A DNA stretch of 57,289 bases. It comes from Candidatus Parcubacteria bacterium. Its GTDB lineage: Bacteria; Patescibacteriota; Minisyncoccia; Sungbacterales; SURF-37. Positions 25,168-33,694 of the stretch are shown here, in pieces. The stretch covers positions 1 through 57,289 of the forward strand of contig QZJO01000012.1 in the NCBI GenBank assembly GCA_003599755.1, read 5' to 3'. The position numbers were made by a program, and so were the translations under genes. Numbering within the stretch: position 1 is the first letter of the stretch; the number at the start of each line of letters is the position of its first letter. Under the pieces are notes generated by a model. The model was not told the origin of the DNA and did not search any database. It saw only the letters and a list, made by a program, of their open reading frames with translations.

Positions 25168-25761
25168 ATGGCAAAAGTATTGGTGGGTCTGATACTCGGA
25201 CTGGCTGCGGCCGGCGGCGTCTGGTGGTTCGTGTTCGGTCCGGAAGAAATCAGTACATCGAATACACCTCCGCCCCCTCCGGCAGCTACCGGTACAACGC
25301 CGCCCCCAGCCGCTCAGGCGGAACCGGCCTATCCCGATGACTTCGTACTCCGATCAGGCGAGATTCCGGCGCAATTCATCCTCGCACCTATCGATGAAGA
25401 AACGCTCGCGATGGGCGTGACCGGCAATCCCGGCTATATCACCGACCCGCAATTCATCCAATTCGCGATCGGCGAAGACGTCGATATCGCCAAAGTCGAC
25501 AAAGTATATTTGATCGGCTATACCATGCCGGGCGCGGAACTCGGCGAGATGGGAATGTACGTCGTGCGTTTCAAATCCGAAGCGGATCTAGCGTCCCAAA
25601 TCGCGAAATTGCCGCCCGCGGCGAACAATAATCTGGAATACTACCGGCGGGGCAGGGTGCTGGTCATCGTCTGGAGCGCCCTGGAGGCATATGCATCCGA
25701 GCGCGCGGCCGTGGGCACGATCATGACCGGGCGCCTGGGCATGAGCACCGTCGCCCGATAA
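25168..25761 (+). CDS. Membrane-anchored protein with Pro-rich linker
   Basis: The 197-residue protein has an N-terminal helix (KVLVGLILGLAAAGGVWWFVF), a linker of prolines and threonines (about 33-60), then a folded domain with GEIPAQFILAPID, YITDPQFIQF and VYLIGYTM. No family or catalytic motif is recognised. It starts at ATG 25168 with a CAATTG-like box upstream. It precedes two more anchored small proteins, so a set of related envelope proteins may be encoded together. Confidence 0.7.
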   Translation: MAKVLVGLILGLAAAGGVWWFVFGPEEISTSNTPPPPPAATGTTPPPAAQAEPAYPDDFVLRSGEIPAQFILAPIDEETLAMGVTGNPGYITDPQFIQFAIGEDVDIAKVDKVYLIGYTMPGAELGEMGMYVVRFKSEADLASQIAKLPPAANNNLEYYRRGRVLVIVWSALEAYASERAAVGTIMTGRLGMSTVAR

Positions 25762-25770
25762 CTACTGCGC

Positions 25771-26409
25771 ATGCAGCGCACAGGCCTTATCATCACGCTT
25801 CTTGTCGTCGCTGCCGTGGGAGCAAGCGCGGCCTATTTTGCGTTTCAGGATCGCGCGCCGTTCGGCGGCAAACCGCCGCTCGACATTCCGGATGAGCCGA
25901 CGGATTTTGCCGAGGCCGGCGTGGTCGTATTCAACAATCCGGGCCTCAAACCCGATACGCCGTATTTGATCTACGAAGAACCGGGCAAACCCGCGCTCAG
26001 CGTCCAACTCATACTAGATGCCACGAGCGCCTGCGCCGCGCCCGATGGCGCCGCACCGTGCATGGCCATAAGCACGTCCCTCGAGGCGGGATTCGGCGGC
26101 AAACGGGCGACGGTAGAGGGCATCAGCAACGACGGCGCGGTGCTCGTGCGCAAGCTCTGGGTTCTGGATGAGAACGAAACGCCGCGATTGCCCGCGCCCG
26201 GTGATACATTTATCTCGTGGACCCAAGCCCGCGAGCTTATCCGCGGCTGCCATGCCACGTTCGTCATGCAAACGCATACGCTTGATGTTTACATCACGCT
26301 CCCCGATGAGCGCACGGTGCGCGCGGTAGAACCGGCGATCGATGAAGTGTTTCGTGCGCTCGCGGACGTCCGCGACGCCTGCGGCCCCATACCGGTCGCG
26401 ACAGAGTAG
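25771..26409 (+). CDS. Membrane-anchored protein of unknown function
   Basis: The 212-residue protein has one N-terminal helix (LIITLLVVAAVGASAAYFAF) and an extracellular part with four cysteines (CAAPDGAAPC, GC, AC) and an HATFVMQTHTLDVYITLPD segment. The cysteines probably form disulfides. GATAAC at 25757-25762 is eight bases before the ATG, so leaderless expression is likely. Function is unknown. Confidence 0.7.
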   Translation: MQRTGLIITLLVVAAVGASAAYFAFQDRAPFGGKPPLDIPDEPTDFAEAGVVVFNNPGLKPDTPYLIYEEPGKPALSVQLILDATSACAAPDGAAPCMAISTSLEAGFGGKRATVEGISNDGAVLVRKLWVLDENETPRLPAPGDTFISWTQARELIRGCHATFVMQTHTLDVYITLPDERTVRAVEPAIDEVFRALADVRDACGPIPVATE

Positions 26410-26467
26410 GGTCGAGCGCCACCCGGGATCGCCGAAAGATTGACGCCGCCTCGGCGTCAGTCGTTGC

Positions 26468-26734
26468 ATGTCGTTGTTCGAAGTATTCCTGCTGGTCGCG
26501 ACGATCGCGCTTGCGCTCGTCACCATCCTGATCGCCGCGTTTCTCATCCTTGCGTGGCGGCTCGCGAACGATATCCGAGATCTCATCCGATCGTTCAAGG
26601 AAGAGTGGCGCGCTGCCATGCGCGAACGCCGGGACTCAAGTCCCGCCGCGTTCGCCGCCCTGATCCCGGTGGCAGGAAAAATTCTCGGCGCGGTTTGGGA
26701 CGCCATCAGCCGTCGGCAGCGGCGTTGGTTTTGA
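26468..26734 (+). CDS. Small single-pass protein with charged helical tail
   Basis: The 88-residue protein has one long N-terminal helix (about residues 5-31), then a charged amphipathic helix (NDIRDLIRSFKEEWRAAMRERR), followed by a second hydrophobic patch (AFAALIPVAGKILGAVWDAI). It resembles small scaffold or accessory membrane proteins, but no family is known to me. A perfect hairpin at 26441-26459 precedes it. Confidence 0.55.
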   Translation: MSLFEVFLLVATIALALVTILIAAFLILAWRLANDIRDLIRSFKEEWRAAMRERRDSSPAAFAALIPVAGKILGAVWDAISRRQRRWF

Positions 26735-26740
26735 CAATCA

Positions 26741-26769
26741 TTGACTATAAACTGGAGTAATTGTATAAA
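26741..26769 (+). promoter_or_regulatory. Promoter for the small secreted SD-led gene
   Basis: TTGACT (26741-26746), a 17-base spacer and TATAAA (26764-26769). The leader carries the hairpin GCTCCT-CGCGC-AGGAGC at 26780-26796. Confidence 0.78.
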
Positions 26770-26826
26770 AGATCCAGCAGCTCCTCGCGCAGGAGCAGTG
26801 TTCCAACTCAAACCGGGAGGTGGCCC

Positions 26827-27120
26827 ATGAGGATGTTCATCCTCGTCCTTACCGCCCTGGCGCTGGCCGTCGCCGGCCCGCCTGGAACCGCACTCGCGGA
26901 TCCGTATCTGCAATGCGAGCCCGCGCCCACGGCCGGCCTCGCCGCGGCCCGTTCTACCCAAGATCGGTCGGCCGCCGCGATGATCCTGCCCGCATTCGCC
27001 GTCAGGACCTTGCGCTACGACTACCCGCCCCTGACCGCCAAGCTCGTGGATCCGGCGGCTGCCGACACCTGGACCATCGATCCGGGTCCGCCGACGCCGC
27101 GCCATCCGCCGCGGTTGTAA
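26827..27120 (+). CDS. Small secreted protein of unknown function
   Basis: The 97-residue protein starts with a signal peptide (MRMFILVLTALALAVAGPPG) and continues as a low-complexity Ala/Pro-rich chain ending PRHPPRL. Start support is GGGAGGTGG just upstream. It has its own promoter, a leader hairpin and a terminator. No family or motif is recognised. The strong expression signals contrast with the unremarkable protein. Confidence 0.65.
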   Translation: MRMFILVLTALALAVAGPPGTALADPYLQCEPAPTAGLAAARSTQDRSAAAMILPAFAVRTLRYDYPPLTAKLVDPAAADTWTIDPGPPTPRHPPRL

Positions 27121-27135
27121 CGACTGCGCGACCCG

Positions 27136-27187
27136 GGCGCCCGGAACAACCCTGCCGCAAGGGAAGCTCCGGGCGCCTCATTTCTTT
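27136..27187 (+). terminator. Terminator of the small secreted gene
   Basis: A 10-bp stem (27136-27145 with 27168-27177) encloses a second small CCCTGCCGCAAGGG hairpin and is followed by TCATTTCTTTC. Confidence 0.75.
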
Positions 27188-27188
27188 C

Positions 27189-28283
27189 ATGCCGCCGCAT
27201 ATGGCCATGACCGTCAAACAACTCATGCATTGGTATGAACGCTACCTCGCGCCGGTGGCGTTTTTCGCGGGCTTTATGCTCGATGCGTTCACGCTCACGC
27301 GCGTGGACGTAGCATGGGAAAATATCATTCTCGTCGGGCATTTGTGCATCGCCGCGGCCGGCATTCTTCTCATCAATGCGCTCGAGGCCAACCGCTTGCC
27401 GGCATGGATCAGCGAGCGCTTCGCGCCGCTCTTTCCGCTCATGGTGCAATTTTCGTTCGGCGCCCTGTTCAGCGGCTTTACGGTGCTCTATTTCCGCAGC
27501 GGATCGCTGACGGCAAGCTGGCTCTTTTTGCTGATCCTGGCCGCGTTCTTGATCGGCAACGAATTCTTGCGCGAGCGCTATCGGCATCTGGCGTTCCACG
27601 GCAGCATCTATTTTCTTGTGCTCTTCGCGTATCTGATATTCGCGGTTGCGGTCGCGATGCGCGAAGTCGGCCCGCGCCCGTTTCTGGTCGCCGGCCTCGG
27701 AGCGCTCGGACTCATCGCGTTGCTCATGACCGCGCTTTGGCGTATCGCGCCCGCTCGCTTTCATGAGAACCGCGCGAAGTTTTTCGCCGGCGTGGCCAGC
27801 GTATACGCGGCATTCAATATTTTATATTTTACGAATGAGATTCCGCCCATCCCGCTCTCGTTGAAGCATGCGGGGATCTATCACTCGGCGGCGTACGAAG
27901 GCGCGGCGTTGCGGACCACGTACGAGGCGCCGCCCTGGTACCGCTTTTGGCAGGAAACCAACTCGACGTTCAACTGGCAGCCGGGCGAACCGGTATACGC
28001 GGTCAGTGCGGTGTTCGCGCCGGCCGCGATCCAGGCCGACATCGTACACCACTGGCTGTTTTACGACGCGTCGGCGGGGGACTGGGTGGAGCGCGGTCGC
28101 TATAGCTACGCAATCGTCGGCGGCCGTAGCGACGGCTACCGGGGCTTTTCTTTCAAACAGGCAATCGAGCCGGGCCGCTGGCGCGTGGATATCCGTACCG
28201 GGCGCGGCGAACTTCTGGGCCGCGTGCGATTTACCATCGTAACCGCCGGCGGCGCGATTCCGCTCAGCGCGCGCGAGCTGTAG
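27189..28283 (+). CDS. Membrane protein with C-terminal DUF2914 domain
   Basis: The 364-residue protein has about seven hydrophobic helices over residues 20-210. An extracytoplasmic domain follows, with VVYAVS-like strands, HHWLFYD, GFSFKQAIEPGRWRVDIRT and LLGRVRFTIV, which fits DUF2914. I start it at 27189, just after the upstream terminator; ATGs at 27201 and 27207 are equally possible. Function is unknown; the architecture suggests a membrane-tethered binding module. It overlaps the convergent gene by 20 bases. Confidence 0.75.
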   Translation: MPPHMAMTVKQLMHWYERYLAPVAFFAGFMLDAFTLTRVDVAWENIILVGHLCIAAAGILLINALEANRLPAWISERFAPLFPLMVQFSFGALFSGFTVLYFRSGSLTASWLFLLILAAFLIGNEFLRERYRHLAFHGSIYFLVLFAYLIFAVAVAMREVGPRPFLVAGLGALGLIALLMTALWRIAPARFHENRAKFFAGVASVYAAFNILYFTNEIPPIPLSLKHAGIYHSAAYEGAALRTTYEAPPWYRFWQETNSTFNWQPGEPVYAVSAVFAPAAIQADIVHHWLFYDASAGDWVERGRYSYAIVGGRSDGYRGFSFKQAIEPGRWRVDIRTGRGELLGRVRFTIVTAGGAIPLSAREL

Positions 28284-29100
28284 CCGCCTGCATAGCCGCG
28301 ACGTCATCGTGCAATCGCGCCAAGCGAGGCCCGAGCGCGTCCACGAGGAACCGGGCCGTATCTGCAAGCGCGAGAAACGACGCGCGATCCAGGGTCTGAC
28401 CCTTTTTCACCGCGTAGAGTTTATTGCCAATGAATTCGAACGAATAGCCGTTCCGCTCCGGCCGCAGCAGCTCAGCGATGATTTCGGGCGTGAATATCTC
28501 GAACGCTTCGATTTTGAGATGCTCGTTGACGTGCACTTCGAATTGATCATCGAAATCTGCTCGGATGGAGATGCGCCGCTGGTGCGGCCATTCCAGATCC
28601 AGATCTTTCAAAAACGACTTCGGATCGACTGTCATATCGGGCACGAGGCCATCGAACGAAATTTCCGATACGGCGAAATAATACGTATGCTTGCGCTTGC
28701 CATGGCCGACCACATAGCGATATTGAAACAACCGCATGGGCCGGCCGCGGTATACGCCTTCCAGGATATGACTTGCCGCGCGATTCCTGCCGCGAGCGAA
28801 TAGATTCCCCGCCGCATCCGCGGCATTGCCGTGTTGCGCGTACGTAAACCCGAGCTCACGGGCGAGCGCGCGGAAAAACCGCTCTTCCATACGCATGCGC
28901 GCCAGCGCTATGCCGCCGACAAGCCAGAGCGCCGCCGCGACGAAGCCCCAGAAGGCATTGAACGCCGCTGCGGCAGCGACGCCGAGTGCGAAAAGGCCGA
29001 GCGCGGGACCGAAGAATTTCCAGCCCCAGACGTCAACGATATAGCGCCACACCGCGACGTTGACATCGTGAATCGTGCCGAACGATTGGGCATCATCCAT
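28264..29100 (-). CDS. Membrane protein of unknown function (DUF3137-like)
   Basis: The 278-residue protein has two adjacent helices near residues 25-65 and a large soluble C-terminal domain. The plan, short N terminus, two helices, then a long domain with YRGRPMRLFQYRYVVG and FDDQFEVHVNEH, resembles DUF3137 proteins, which are often next to LemA genes; I see no LemA here. Start at 29100 is supported by a TATACT box seven bases upstream on the minus strand. It is divergent from the DUF1801 gene. Confidence 0.68.
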   Translation of the reverse strand: MDDAQSFGTIHDVNVAVWRYIVDVWGWKFFGPALGLFALGVAAAAAFNAFWGFVAAALWLVGGIALARMRMEERFFRALARELGFTYAQHGNAADAAGNLFARGRNRAASHILEGVYRGRPMRLFQYRYVVGHGKRKHTYYFAVSEISFDGLVPDMTVDPKSFLKDLDLEWPHQRRISIRADFDDQFEVHVNEHLKIEAFEIFTPEIIAELLRPERNGYSFEFIGNKLYAVKKGQTLDRASFLALADTARFLVDALGPRLARLHDDVAAMQAATARAR

Positions 29101-29107
29101 TGCCGCC

Positions 29108-29115
29108 AGTATACT
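29108..29115. promoter_or_regulatory. Palindromic -10 box shared by divergent genes
   Basis: AGTATACT is its own reverse complement. It gives TATACT on both strands: toward 29100 (minus, seven bases before the ATG) and toward 29149 (plus, about 33 bases before the ATG). Confidence 0.55.
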
Positions 29116-29148
29116 ATTCTCTGACGAAAGAATCCGTCGCGCCCGCCT

Positions 29149-29604
29149 ATGACCATGTTCAAAACCACCACCGCCAAGACGCCGGCCGAATACATCCGCA
29201 TGCAGCCCGAGCCGCGCCGAACCGATATCGCCAAGCTCCATGCCTTGATCCGGAAAACCGTGCCCCACCTCAAGCCGCACATCCAGATCGGCATGCTCGG
29301 ATACGGATCCTACCACTATCGCTACGCAAGCGGCCGGGAAGGGGATTGGGCGATCATCGGACTCGCCAACCAGAAGAATTACATTTCGCTTTATGTCATG
29401 GCGGCCGAAGGCGGCCGATACATCGCCGAGAAATATAAAAAAGAATTGCCCAAGGCCAGCATCGGCAAAAGCTGTATCCGATTCAGGCGCCTTCTGGATG
29501 TCGATGCGGCCGTGCTCGCGCGGTTGATCAAGGAAGGCGCTCAGGTCATGCAAAAGGCAGGCGCGCAAAGCGCGGAAGCGGTTCGATCCGCACGCGCCAA
29601 ATAG
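29149..29604 (+). CDS. DUF1801 (YdhG-like) protein
   Basis: The 151-residue protein has IAKLHALIRKTVPHLKPHIQIG, YGSYHYRYASGR and the C-terminal GKSCIRFRRL, which match DUF1801 (YdhG superfamily) proteins. These small soluble proteins are widespread but functionally unclear; some are associated with iron or stress. The gene starts from a shared divergent promoter. Confidence 0.82.
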   Translation: MTMFKTTTAKTPAEYIRMQPEPRRTDIAKLHALIRKTVPHLKPHIQIGMLGYGSYHYRYASGREGDWAIIGLANQKNYISLYVMAAEGGRYIAEKYKKELPKASIGKSCIRFRRLLDVDAAVLARLIKEGAQVMQKAGAQSAEAVRSARAK

Positions 29605-29607
29605 CCG

Positions 29608-29644
29608 CCGAATACGACGATCTTTGACAGATCGCCGTATTCGG
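29608..29644 (+). other. Long hairpin after the DUF1801 gene
   Basis: Arms 29608-29623 and 29629-29644 form a 16-bp stem with one A-C mismatch, loop TTGAC. There is no T-run, so it is not a normal terminator. The loop also contains part of the putative typA -35 box. Confidence 0.55.
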
Positions 29645-29652
29645 TATATCCT
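29624..29652 (+). promoter_or_regulatory. typA: Probable typA promoter
   Basis: TTGACA (29624-29629), a 17-base spacer and TATCCT (29647-29652). It would give a leader of about 145 bases before the typA ATG. The -35 box sits in the loop of the preceding hairpin. Confidence 0.55.
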
Positions 29653-29661
29653 TAGTACATT

Positions 29662-29684
29662 GTCCCCGGGGCAGGGACTTTTTT
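29662..29684 (+). terminator. Hairpin plus T-run at the start of the typA leader
   Basis: GTCCC pairs with GGGAC around CGGGGCA and is followed by six T's. It looks like a short terminator or attenuator just downstream of the proposed typA transcription start. Confidence 0.5.
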
Positions 29685-29689
29685 CATGG

Positions 29690-29805
29690 ATCCCGTTAGA
29701 GGCCGCAGTTCGCCGCTTGTCCGCGAACTCTACGGATCCGTATGGGCATCATTCACTTCTAACAGAATCTCTGGCAGATCGACCGCGACCTGCCTCTAAC
29801 GGGAT
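29690..29805 (+). promoter_or_regulatory. Structured typA leader that can pair across the start codon
   Basis: A 14-base arm (29690-29703) is exactly complementary to 29792-29805, which includes the first two bases of the typA ATG. Between the arms lie a 7-bp hairpin (AGTTCGC with GCGAACT), the palindrome TACGGATCCGTA and GGCAG/CTGCC. Confidence 0.6.
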
Positions 29806-31594
29806 GGAAATACGAAACATTGCCATCATCGCGCACGTGGACCACGGCAAGACCACGCTGACCGACGCGCTCCTGCGCCAAACCGGCTTCATGGGCGAAG
29901 TCGGGTCCATGGATTCCAACGCTCTGGAGCAAGAGCGGGGGATTACGATTTACTCCAAAAACGCCTCGATTCTCTATCGGGATACCAAAATCAATATCGT
30001 CGATACCCCCGGCCATGCTGATTTCGGGTCCGAAGTGGAGCGGGTGCTGCGCTCGATCGATTCAGTGCTTTTGGTCGTGGACGCGCAAGAAGGCCCCATG
30101 CCGCAGACCCGGTTCGTGCTCCGCAAATCGCTGGAACTCGGCATCCGGCCGATCGTCATCATCAACAAGATCGACAAGCCGGCCGCGGATCCCGCGCGCT
30201 GCGAAGAGCAGGTGCTCGAATTGTTCCTGGAGCTCGGCGCGAACGACGCCCAGGCCAATTTTCCGGTCGTCTACGCGATCGGCCGCGACGGCATTGCCAA
30301 ACGGACGCTTACCGAAACATCCGACGATCTGACGCCGCTTTTGGAAACGATCTTGGAATTCGTGCCGGCCACGGACGCGGCCAAAAAGGAAGAACCATTG
30401 CGCTTCCAGCCGTTCAACCTCGGCTACGATAACTTCCTCGGGCGCCTCGCCATCGGCCGCATCCACGAAGGCACGGTGACCGTAGGCCAGCATGTGGTGA
30501 TCAAAAACCAGGCCGGCGCGACGCGCTCGGGAAAAATCATTAAAATATTCACGTTCCGCGGATTGGAAAAAATTGAGGCCGACCGGGCCGAAGCGGGCGA
30601 TATCGCCATGCTCGCGGGCCTCGGCGACATCGATATCGGCGAGACTGTGGCCGAAACCGCGGACGCCGAACCGCTGCCGGCCATCGCCGTGGACGAACCG
30701 ACGATCGTACTGAAATTTTTGGTCAATAATTCGCCGTTCGCCGGCCGCGAAGGGAAATTCGTCACGTCGCGCCAGATCCGCGAGCGGCTCGAACGCGAAC
30801 TTCAAGTCAATGTCGGATTGCGCGTCGATTTTGCCGAGGCCGACGCGTTTACGGTCTACGGCCGGGGCGAGCTGCACATCGCGATCCTCCTCGAAACCAT
30901 GCGCCGCGAAGGGTACGAGCTGCAGGTCTCGCAGCCGCAGGCGATTTTGCAACACCGGCCGGACGGTATCTATGAGCCGTTCGAGGAAGTGGTCGTGGAT
31001 ACGCCGAGCGCCTGGCAAGGCACGATCATCGAGCGGCTCGGCACGCGGGGATTCGTGGTCCAGAACATGCACGTCGCCGGCGATGCCGTACGCCTCATCT
31101 TCGAGGGACCGACGCGGGGATTGCTCGGCTATCGAAACCAGTTCGTCATCGATACCAAAGGCGAAGGAATTTTATCATCGCGCTTCCTCGCGTTCCGCCC
31201 GTATGCGGGCGACATCAATAAGCGCCCCACCGGATCCATGATTTCCATGACCACGGGCAAAGCCCTCGCCTACGCGCTCTGGAATCTCCAGGAGCGGGGC
31301 GCGATCTATATCAAACCTAACACCGACGTGTACGAGGGCATGGTGATCGGCAACACGGCCAAAGGGGAGGAAATGGCGGTCAACCCGACCAAGGGTAAGC
31401 AGCTGACTAACGTCCGCGCCGCGGCGTCGGACGAGGCGATCGATTTGGTGCCGCCCCAGGAGCTGACGATCGAGCGGGGGCTCGAAATCATGGCTGCCGA
31501 CGAATACCTTGAGATCACGCCCCAAGGCGTGCGCCTGCGCAAGCAGCATCTGACCGCCGTGGACCGCACGCGCGCCAAGCGCGATGGCCGCTAA
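29804..31594 (+). CDS. typA: Ribosome-associated GTPase TypA/BipA
   Basis: The 596-residue protein is a complete translational GTPase. G motifs are P-loop AHVDHGKT (10-17), DTPGH (67-71) and NKID (121-124). The EF-Tu-like domain 2, EF-G-like domains III and V, and the TypA-specific C-terminal region ([30 protein letters not shown]) follow in order. TypA binds the ribosome and is needed for adaptation to stress and cold. The start at 29804 has no Shine-Dalgarno but lies at the foot of a strong leader structure. The gene ends in a four-base stop overlap with the convergent PspC-domain gene. Confidence 0.95.
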   Translation: MEIRNIAIIAHVDHGKTTLTDALLRQTGFMGEVGSMDSNALEQERGITIYSKNASILYRDTKINIVDTPGHADFGSEVERVLRSIDSVLLVVDAQEGPMPQTRFVLRKSLELGIRPIVIINKIDKPAADPARCEEQVLELFLELGANDAQANFPVVYAIGRDGIAKRTLTETSDDLTPLLETILEFVPATDAAKKEEPLRFQPFNLGYDNFLGRLAIGRIHEGTVTVGQHVVIKNQAGATRSGKIIKIFTFRGLEKIEADRAEAGDIAMLAGLGDIDIGETVAETADAEPLPAIAVDEPTIVLKFLVNNSPFAGREGKFVTSRQIRERLERELQVNVGLRVDFAEADAFTVYGRGELHIAILLETMRREGYELQVSQPQAILQHRPDGIYEPFEEVVVDTPSAWQGTIIERLGTRGFVVQNMHVAGDAVRLIFEGPTRGLLGYRNQFVIDTKGEGILSSRFLAFRPYAGDINKRPTGSMISMTTGKALAYALWNLQERGAIYIKPNTDVYEGMVIGNTAKGEEMAVNPTKGKQLTNVRAAASDEAIDLVPPQELTIERGLEIMAADEYLEITPQGVRLRKQHLTAVDRTRAKRDGR

Positions 31595-33261
31595 TACGGC
31601 CGGACTGCCGAATACTCGTCGGCGATGTCCACCACCTCCGGATCGCCGCGATAACGAATCCGGCTTGCGTTCTGGGCGGTTCCGGTCAACTGTTTGATTA
31701 CCTGCACGGTGATGCGCGATCCGTTTTTCGCCGTGGCCGTGACCCGGTCACCCGCGAATCCAAGCGCGCTGATGTGCGAACCATTTTGGGCGATGAACTC
31801 CGTGCTCGACGCTGCGCCGAAAAGATCCGCATTCGAAGCGTTCTCGAGCGCGAGCGCGAGCGACCCGACGAAAAGATCGGCATCGAGAAAACTGGCGTTT
31901 TCGACGGTCGCGCGGAATTCTTCTGCGCGCCATGATTCCACTTCGACGGCCGAACCATTCGCGATCGACAACAGATCAAGCTCGGGCAGCGTGACGTGCA
32001 CGGTCGCGCTCGAGAGAAAACAAAACAAGCAGATTTTTTCTTCGGGAATATCGGCGATAAAAAGCGTACCGTCTTGGACTCGCACGTCGGTGCGCTCGAT
32101 GGCGCGCTCGGTGCCGGTCACCCGAACGGCGTACGCCTCGCCTTGGGTAACCACGGCCCGCCGCCCGCCGCTGACCGCGATCGAGCGAAACTCTGCCGTG
32201 GCGACGGTTTTCTCGCCTTCACGATACATCGGACTCTCGGCCCGCAGCCGTTGGTATTCAACGGCGAGCCGCGAGCCGTTCACCGTGCCCACCGCAATCG
32301 CGCCGAACCACACCACGAGAAGCGCGAAGCCGGCGACTGGGGGTAGCGAACTTCGGCGTCGCATGAGTGCGAGCCCGAGGAACGAAAGGAACAAGAGCGG
32401 GATGCCGACGATGAGCCACGCCGCCCCAAGCGTCGCATACAGCATCCCCGACGAGACATATTCGCGGAGCGGGAATTCAATGACCGATGAATCGATATTG
32501 GAAACGCTTGCCGCCAGCGCGACGGTTACGGCGACGAGCCCGAGGAGTGCGGCAAGAAACAAAAGCGCGCCAACGATACCGACAAGCACCGGAAGCAGAA
32601 CGCCGAGTACGACCCCGATGGCCCGCACGACGCGTCCCAACACGAGGAAGGGGAGCGCGATGGCGCGCCGGAGGGCGCTGGGCGTATCCTGCGACGAATC
32701 GGCGCCACGGTCTTTCATAAAATCCGCGACCGAGGCAAGCGTGATCGGATCGCCGCGCATCTGCAATTTTTCCGTGGCGGTCTTGGCCTCCGGCACGGCA
32801 ATCCAGAGCACGATGTAGGCAAGGATCCCCGCACCGCCGAACACCAGCGAAAACGCGAAGATCAAGCGCACGATAACCGGATCAATGCCAAGGTACGCCG
32901 CTAATCCCGCGGCAACGCCAGCGACGACGCCTGTCTCCGTATCGCGGTACAGTCGCCGACCGCCCGCGCCGCGCGCCGGCGCAGCCGGCGACGCGCCGCC
33001 GCCGAGTTCTTCGGGCGAGCCCATTGCCGCGCGAAGTGCGGCGACGTCGTCCACGGTCAGGATGCGGTCCGGACCGCCGATCTTGGATTCCAGGAATCGT
33101 TCGGCGATGCGCGTCTCGATATCGGCGACGATTTCATCGCGATCATCGAACGCGGCGAAATGGCTGCGGATGGAGTCCAGATATTCGCCGAGCATCTCGT
33201 ACGCGTCCTCCTCCGCGTGAAAGAGCCGGCCGCCGATCGTGATGCTAATTGCTTTTTTCAT
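31591..33261 (-). CDS. PspC-domain membrane protein with HAAS-like N terminus and DUF2807-like beta-helix
   Basis: The 556-residue protein combines three parts. An N-terminal cytoplasmic helical unit (about 1-80, LFHAEEDAYEMLGEYLDSIR) resembles the HAAS region of PadR-controlled membrane proteins. A PspC domain with its helices follows (about 103-160, RLYRDTETGVVAGVAAGLAAY), then further membrane helices to about 340. A C-terminal repetitive beta domain ends it (about 350-540, with NGSAVEVESW, ENASNADLFG and AKNGSRITV), like DUF2807. PspC proteins sense or relieve membrane stress. The gene overlaps padR by 17 bases, so the pair is translationally coupled, and PadR is its likely regulator. Confidence 0.85.
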   Translation of the reverse strand: MKKAISITIGGRLFHAEEDAYEMLGEYLDSIRSHFAAFDDRDEIVADIETRIAERFLESKIGGPDRILTVDDVAALRAAMGSPEELGGGASPAAPARGAGGRRLYRDTETGVVAGVAAGLAAYLGIDPVIVRLIFAFSLVFGGAGILAYIVLWIAVPEAKTATEKLQMRGDPITLASVADFMKDRGADSSQDTPSALRRAIALPFLVLGRVVRAIGVVLGVLLPVLVGIVGALLFLAALLGLVAVTVALAASVSNIDSSVIEFPLREYVSSGMLYATLGAAWLIVGIPLLFLSFLGLALMRRRSSLPPVAGFALLVVWFGAIAVGTVNGSRLAVEYQRLRAESPMYREGEKTVATAEFRSIAVSGGRRAVVTQGEAYAVRVTGTERAIERTDVRVQDGTLFIADIPEEKICLFCFLSSATVHVTLPELDLLSIANGSAVEVESWRAEEFRATVENASFLDADLFVGSLALALENASNADLFGAASSTEFIAQNGSHISALGFAGDRVTATAKNGSRITVQVIKQLTGTAQNASRIRYRGDPEVVDIADEYSAVRPY

Positions 33262-33604
33262 ATTTCCTGATAAGCGCGGTTATGGATTTCGACAGTGATT
33301 CCCATCCTTCTTCGAGGTTCGCGAGCGCGGCGCGTCCCTGATCGGTGAGCGTATAGTACTTGCGCGGCGGACCCGCCTCGGATTCCACCCAGCGGTACCG
33401 AAGCAGGCCATCGGTGCGCAGCCGGCTCAAGAGGGGATAGAGCGTTCCTTCGACGACCAAAAGGTCGGCGTCTTTGAGCTCGACGAGGATGTCGGACGCG
33501 TAAATTTCGCCCCGCGCGATGATCAGGAGAATGCAAAATTCAAGCGTGCCTTTGCGCATCTGGGCGATCGTATTTTCGCTCGGTATGCGGGTTTCTTGAC
33601 CCAT
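33245..33604 (-). CDS. PadR-family transcriptional regulator
   Basis: The 119-residue protein has the winged-helix pattern of PadR repressors: MRKGTLEFCILLIIARGE (recognition of helix 1), VEGTLYPLLSRLRTDGLLRYRW (wing) and YYTLTDQGRAAL. A short C-terminal helix would dimerise it. PadR proteins repress their own operon and respond to membrane stress or small molecules. The gene leads the operon with the PspC protein, and a perfect inverted repeat lies 12 bases upstream of its start, the expected operator. Confidence 0.9.
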   Translation of the reverse strand: MGQETRIPSENTIAQMRKGTLEFCILLIIARGEIYASDILVELKDADLLVVEGTLYPLLSRLRTDGLLRYRWVESEAGPPRKYYTLTDQGRAALANLEEGWESLSKSITALIRKYEKSN

Positions 33605-33616
33605 AGGAAAACCCTA

Positions 33617-33651
33617 ACACCTAGTACCTTGTTTTGCAAGGTACTAGGTGT
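33617..33651. promoter_or_regulatory. Perfect 15-bp inverted repeat, probable PadR operator
   Basis: Arms 33617-33631 and 33637-33651 (core CCTAGTACCTTG) are exactly complementary around TTTTG. It lies between padR and the divergent SdpI-like gene, only 7 bases from the -35 box of the latter. Confidence 0.82.
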
Positions 33652-33658
33652 GTATAAG

Positions 33659-33687
33659 TTACATCCTGCTGCAACCTCTTGTATAAT
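33659..33687 (+). promoter_or_regulatory. Promoter of the SdpI-like gene, leaderless
   Basis: TTACAT (33659-33664), a 17-base spacer and perfect TATAAT (33682-33687). The ATG at 33695 is seven bases beyond, so transcription should begin at or next to the start codon. Confidence 0.85.
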
Positions 33688-33694
33688 GGGACAT

